In this document: piece by piece, positions 15,152 to 16,867 of the stretch
How positions within the stretch are numbered: the stretch's first letter is position 1
Layout: each line of letters starts with the position of its first letter
From: an uncultured Bacteroidales bacterium
Lineage (GTDB): Bacteria > Bacteroidota > Bacteroidia > Bacteroidales > Marinilabiliaceae
Assembly: GCA_937892095.1 (NCBI GenBank)
Contig: CALAVC010000206.1
Coordinates: forward strand, 1 to 16,867
Direction of reading: 5' to 3'
DNA length: 16,867 nucleotides
Made by a program: the position numbers and the translations under genes
The notes under the pieces: generated by a model
What the model saw: only the letters and a program-made list of their open reading frames with translations
Databases searched by the model: none
What the model was told of the DNA's origin: nothing

Positions 15152-16180
15152 CTAATAGCAGACTTCGCACTCTACATTCATGCCAGCTCGCAATAGCTGC
15201 AAGTTGTCTGGATTGTTGCCGTCGAGCGATATGCGCACTGGGACTCGCTGAACGACCTTGACAAAATTGCCTGTGGCGTTGTCTTGGGGTATATGGTGAA
15301 GAGCAGCACCTGTGGCATCGCTCATAGACTCGACTGTGCCTGTCAGACGGAGCTGTGGCAAAGCGTCGACACGTACACATACGCTGTCGCCTATGGTGAT
15401 ATTTTTTAGTTGAGTCTCACGATAGTTGGCAATTATCCATACGCTCGACATGTCGACAACATCGACTATTTTTTGTCCGGGTTGAACAAGTTGCCCTTCG
15501 ACAATTTCGCGCGAAGAGAGCATGCCATCGCAAGGAGAGGTGATGACGGTATAGCTAAGGTTGAGCTTGGCGAGTTCGAGGGCTGCTTCGGCAACACGAA
15601 TGGCAGCTTCGTTTTGGTTGAGCCGAAAGCCTTGCCCCGACTTGACGGCAGAGAGAGTGGTTAGTTGTTGCGAGGCTTGGTCGTAGCGTGCTTGTGCGGC
15701 CTCGAAAGCCGTCTGGACGTTGTCGAATTGTTGTTGGGTTACGGCTTCTTGGGCGAGCAATGTTTTATAGCGATTATATTCGCGGCGAGCGTTTTCCAAC
15801 CGAATTGTGGCTTCTTTTTGAGCAGCTTCGGCAGCTAAGATACGACTCTGCGTCTCACTGATGACTGTACCTGTGGCACTGCTACCGTCGGTCATGTTGG
15901 CGAGGTCGGCTTGGGCTTGTGCCAATCGGAGACGATATTCGGCGTCTTCGATGATGAGTAGCGTATCGCCACGGCGAACACGTGTATATTCGTCGAAACA
16001 GACGCGACTTACGTAGCCTTGGACGCGACTTACGACAGGTGCTATATGCTGACGGACTTGTGCATTGTCGGTGTATTCGACGCGCCCGAAATGGACAAAG
16101 CGTGAGATGACGAAGACGAGTCCGCCAACGATGAGCAGAGTAACAATGGTGTTGTAAAGAAACTTGCGGTATTGTATCAT
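15152..16180 (-). CDS. HlyD/EmrA-family periplasmic adaptor of the efflux pump
   Basis: This membrane-fusion protein links the EmrB-like exporter to the TolC channel. Numbered from the ATG at 16180 it has 342 residues. A GTG at 16240 would add 20 residues with no clear signal. Residues 9-27 form one membrane anchor. VEYTDNAQVRQHIAPVVSRV (34-53) opens the lipoyl half-motif, and a long coiled-coil hairpin spans about 80-210. The second lipoyl half, TVITSPCDGMLSS (211-223), is followed by the beta-barrel with VWIIANYRETQL (247-258). NATGNFVKVVQRVPVRI (301-317) is a hallmark of EmrA proteins. It is the first gene of the emrA-emrB-tolC operon, preceded by a good promoter. Confidence 0.92.
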   Translation of the reverse strand: MIQYRKFLYNTIVTLLIVGGLVFVISRFVHFGRVEYTDNAQVRQHIAPVVSRVQGYVSRVCFDEYTRVRRGDTLLIIEDAEYRLRLAQAQADLANMTDGSSATGTVISETQSRILAAEAAQKEATIRLENARREYNRYKTLLAQEAVTQQQFDNVQTAFEAAQARYDQASQQLTTLSAVKSGQGFRLNQNEAAIRVAEAALELAKLNLSYTVITSPCDGMLSSREIVEGQLVQPGQKIVDVVDMSSVWIIANYRETQLKNITIGDSVCVRVDALPQLRLTGTVESMSDATGAALHHIPQDNATGNFVKVVQRVPVRISLDGNNPDNLQLLRAGMNVECEVCY

Positions 16181-16349
16181 AAAGCCTAAAAAGTTAGTAA
16201 ATGTCTTCTTGTAGAAAAGCGAAATTGAAATTTCAGACACCTACAAACCCAAAGGAATTTCAGGCTTACCAATCAATATTCGGAAGTGCGGTCTGAGGAT
16301 TAGCAAAACCTACTTGCATAGCACACGCACAACGGCACAAGACCCGAAC

Positions 16350-16368
16350 TTGCGACAGACGGTCGCAA
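16350..16368 (-). promoter_or_regulatory. Hairpin at the 5' end of the efflux-operon leader
   Basis: TTGCGAC (16350-16356) and GTCGCAA (16362-16368) pair perfectly around a five-base loop, only a few bases after the predicted start site at about 16371. It could stabilise the leader or serve as a protein-binding dyad. No U-run follows. Confidence 0.4.
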
Positions 16369-16377
16369 ATCCAGGTG

Positions 16378-16408
16378 CAAAATTACAGAGTTTTTTCAGA
16401 AGGGTAAA
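16378..16408 (-). promoter_or_regulatory. Promoter of the emrA-emrB-tolC operon
   Basis: On the minus strand, TAATTTTG (16378-16385) matches the -7 consensus TAnnTTTG exactly, with TTTA (16405-16408) 19 bases upstream (three of four matches to TTTG). It leaves a leader of about 190 bases before the ATG at 16180. Confidence 0.6.
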
Positions 16409-16430
16409 CCTTACGTTTGTTAACGGCAAG

Positions 16431-16450
16431 CATAAGAAAACATAAGAAAA
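16431..16450. repeat. Tandem 10-bp direct repeat
   Basis: CATAAGAAAA occurs twice in direct succession, just upstream of the efflux-operon promoter. It may be chance in AT-rich sequence. Confidence 0.5.
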
Positions 16451-16605
16451 GTTAAAAGGAGTAGGTATAGAAAACAATGGTTTGGAACGATATTTGAAAA
16501 GATTAGATAACCTGTTGGTTGAATTAAATTTTCGGTGCAAAAATTGCGCAATTACCTGATTTTGAGCAGCTTAAAGATAAAAAACAAAACCACTCAATTT
16601 CAGAC
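16451..16605. other. Gap between the efflux promoter and the transposase; insertion-sequence left end not located
   Basis: The stretch contains the 12-base palindrome AATTGCGCAATT (16542-16553) but no gene. The terminal repeat of the IS982-type element should lie here, but I cannot place it without the right end, which is outside the window. Confidence 0.4.
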
Positions 16606-16867
16606 ATGCGCAATTTGGTATCTGATTTCAAGAATATTCTCGAAATATGCAAATCGTTCGCTGGCAATCTGGTAAACGAAAAAGGAAATGTAACTCGCCG
16701 CGGTGTTGTGCCTAAGTTTTCCGATTTGGAAGTCATCGCTCTGTCTATCACTGCGAAAATATTTTGCTTGAGACAGCGAAAATTATTTGTTCAACTGCTT
16801 GAAAAACGAATGTGCAGAATCTATTCCGAACCTCATCTCACGCCGTCAGTATAATCAACGACGCAAG
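16606..16867 (+). pseudogene. IS982-family transposase, N-terminal part, with one-base frameshift; runs off the window
   Basis: The frame opens at ATG 16606 with MRNLVSDFKNILEICK, then LVNEKGNVTRRGVVPKFSDL and EVIALSITA, the conserved N-terminus of IS982-family DDE transposases in Bacteroidetes. The matching frame ends at about 16770, after IFCL. Continuing in the +1 frame from 16772 restores the family sequence (DSENYLFNCLKNECAESIPN, then LISRRQYNQRRK) up to the window end. One extra base, most simply the A at 16771, explains this. The reading without correction stops after 82 residues. The gene is probably inactive unless the extra base is a sequencing error or frameshifting occurs. The rest lies beyond 16867. 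Confidence 0.8.
16606..16867 (+). mobile_element. Left part of an IS982-family insertion sequence (boundaries unresolved)
   Basis: The transposase fragment implies an insertion sequence of roughly 1 kb that enters the window from the right. The left inverted repeat lies somewhere between about 16451 and 16605. It is divergent from the efflux operon. Confidence 0.65.

Noticed and set aside
16226..16605. AATTTCAGACA present both before emrA and before the transposase ATG
   Set aside because: Only 11 bases of AT-rich sequence are shared, in the same direction, without matching flanks. Chance is likely.

Overview
The window looks like a chromosomal segment of a Bacteroidales bacterium, probably Prevotellaceae. 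The reasons are a sdhCAB operon with a five-helix cytochrome b, a DUF6266 gene, an IS982-type transposase with Bacteroidetes-like sequence, and several matches to the Bacteroidetes promoter (TTTG, about 19-21 bases, TAnnTTTG). Genus-level placement is inference from composition and gene content.

Layout. A minus-strand tRNA with anticodon CAU lies at 67-141 and has its own promoter. The plus-strand succinate dehydrogenase/fumarate reductase operon follows at 410-4120 and ends at a strong terminator. A second plus-strand operon runs from 4425 to 8329: a ModF-like double ABC ATPase, a membrane-anchored degenerate TylF-like protein, an unrecognised 238-residue protein and a long-chain polyprenyl diphosphate synthase. 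It starts with a leader of about 155 bases that holds a hairpin and a possible 25-codon basic ORF. It converges on a minus-strand single-chain restriction-modification enzyme (8349-10793) that has a nuclease-like N-terminus, an N6-adenine methylase core and an AT-rich central segment. Upstream of that, also on the minus strand, is a DUF6266 gene with a promoter and two operator-like palindromes. The minus-strand operon emrA-emrB-tolC (16180 down to 12193) encodes a tripartite drug efflux pump. The right end of the window holds the start of an IS982-family transposase with a one-base frameshift.

How the genes work together. SdhCAB couples succinate/fumarate interconversion to the quinone pool. 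The polyprenyl diphosphate synthase would supply the side chain of menaquinone or undecaprenyl-type lipids. EmrA, EmrB and TolC form one export path across both membranes. The role of the ABC/TylF-like/unknown trio is not clear.

Most notable points: a Cys/His-rich, internally repeated tail on SdhC; the compositional mosaic in the restriction-modification enzyme; the four-gene operon with two poorly understood members; paired palindromes at the DUF6266 promoter; and a tRNA whose acceptor stem does not pair properly. I found no CRISPR array, multi-gene defence island or clearly new system. The SdhC tail and the 4425-8329 operon are the best candidates for something undescribed.
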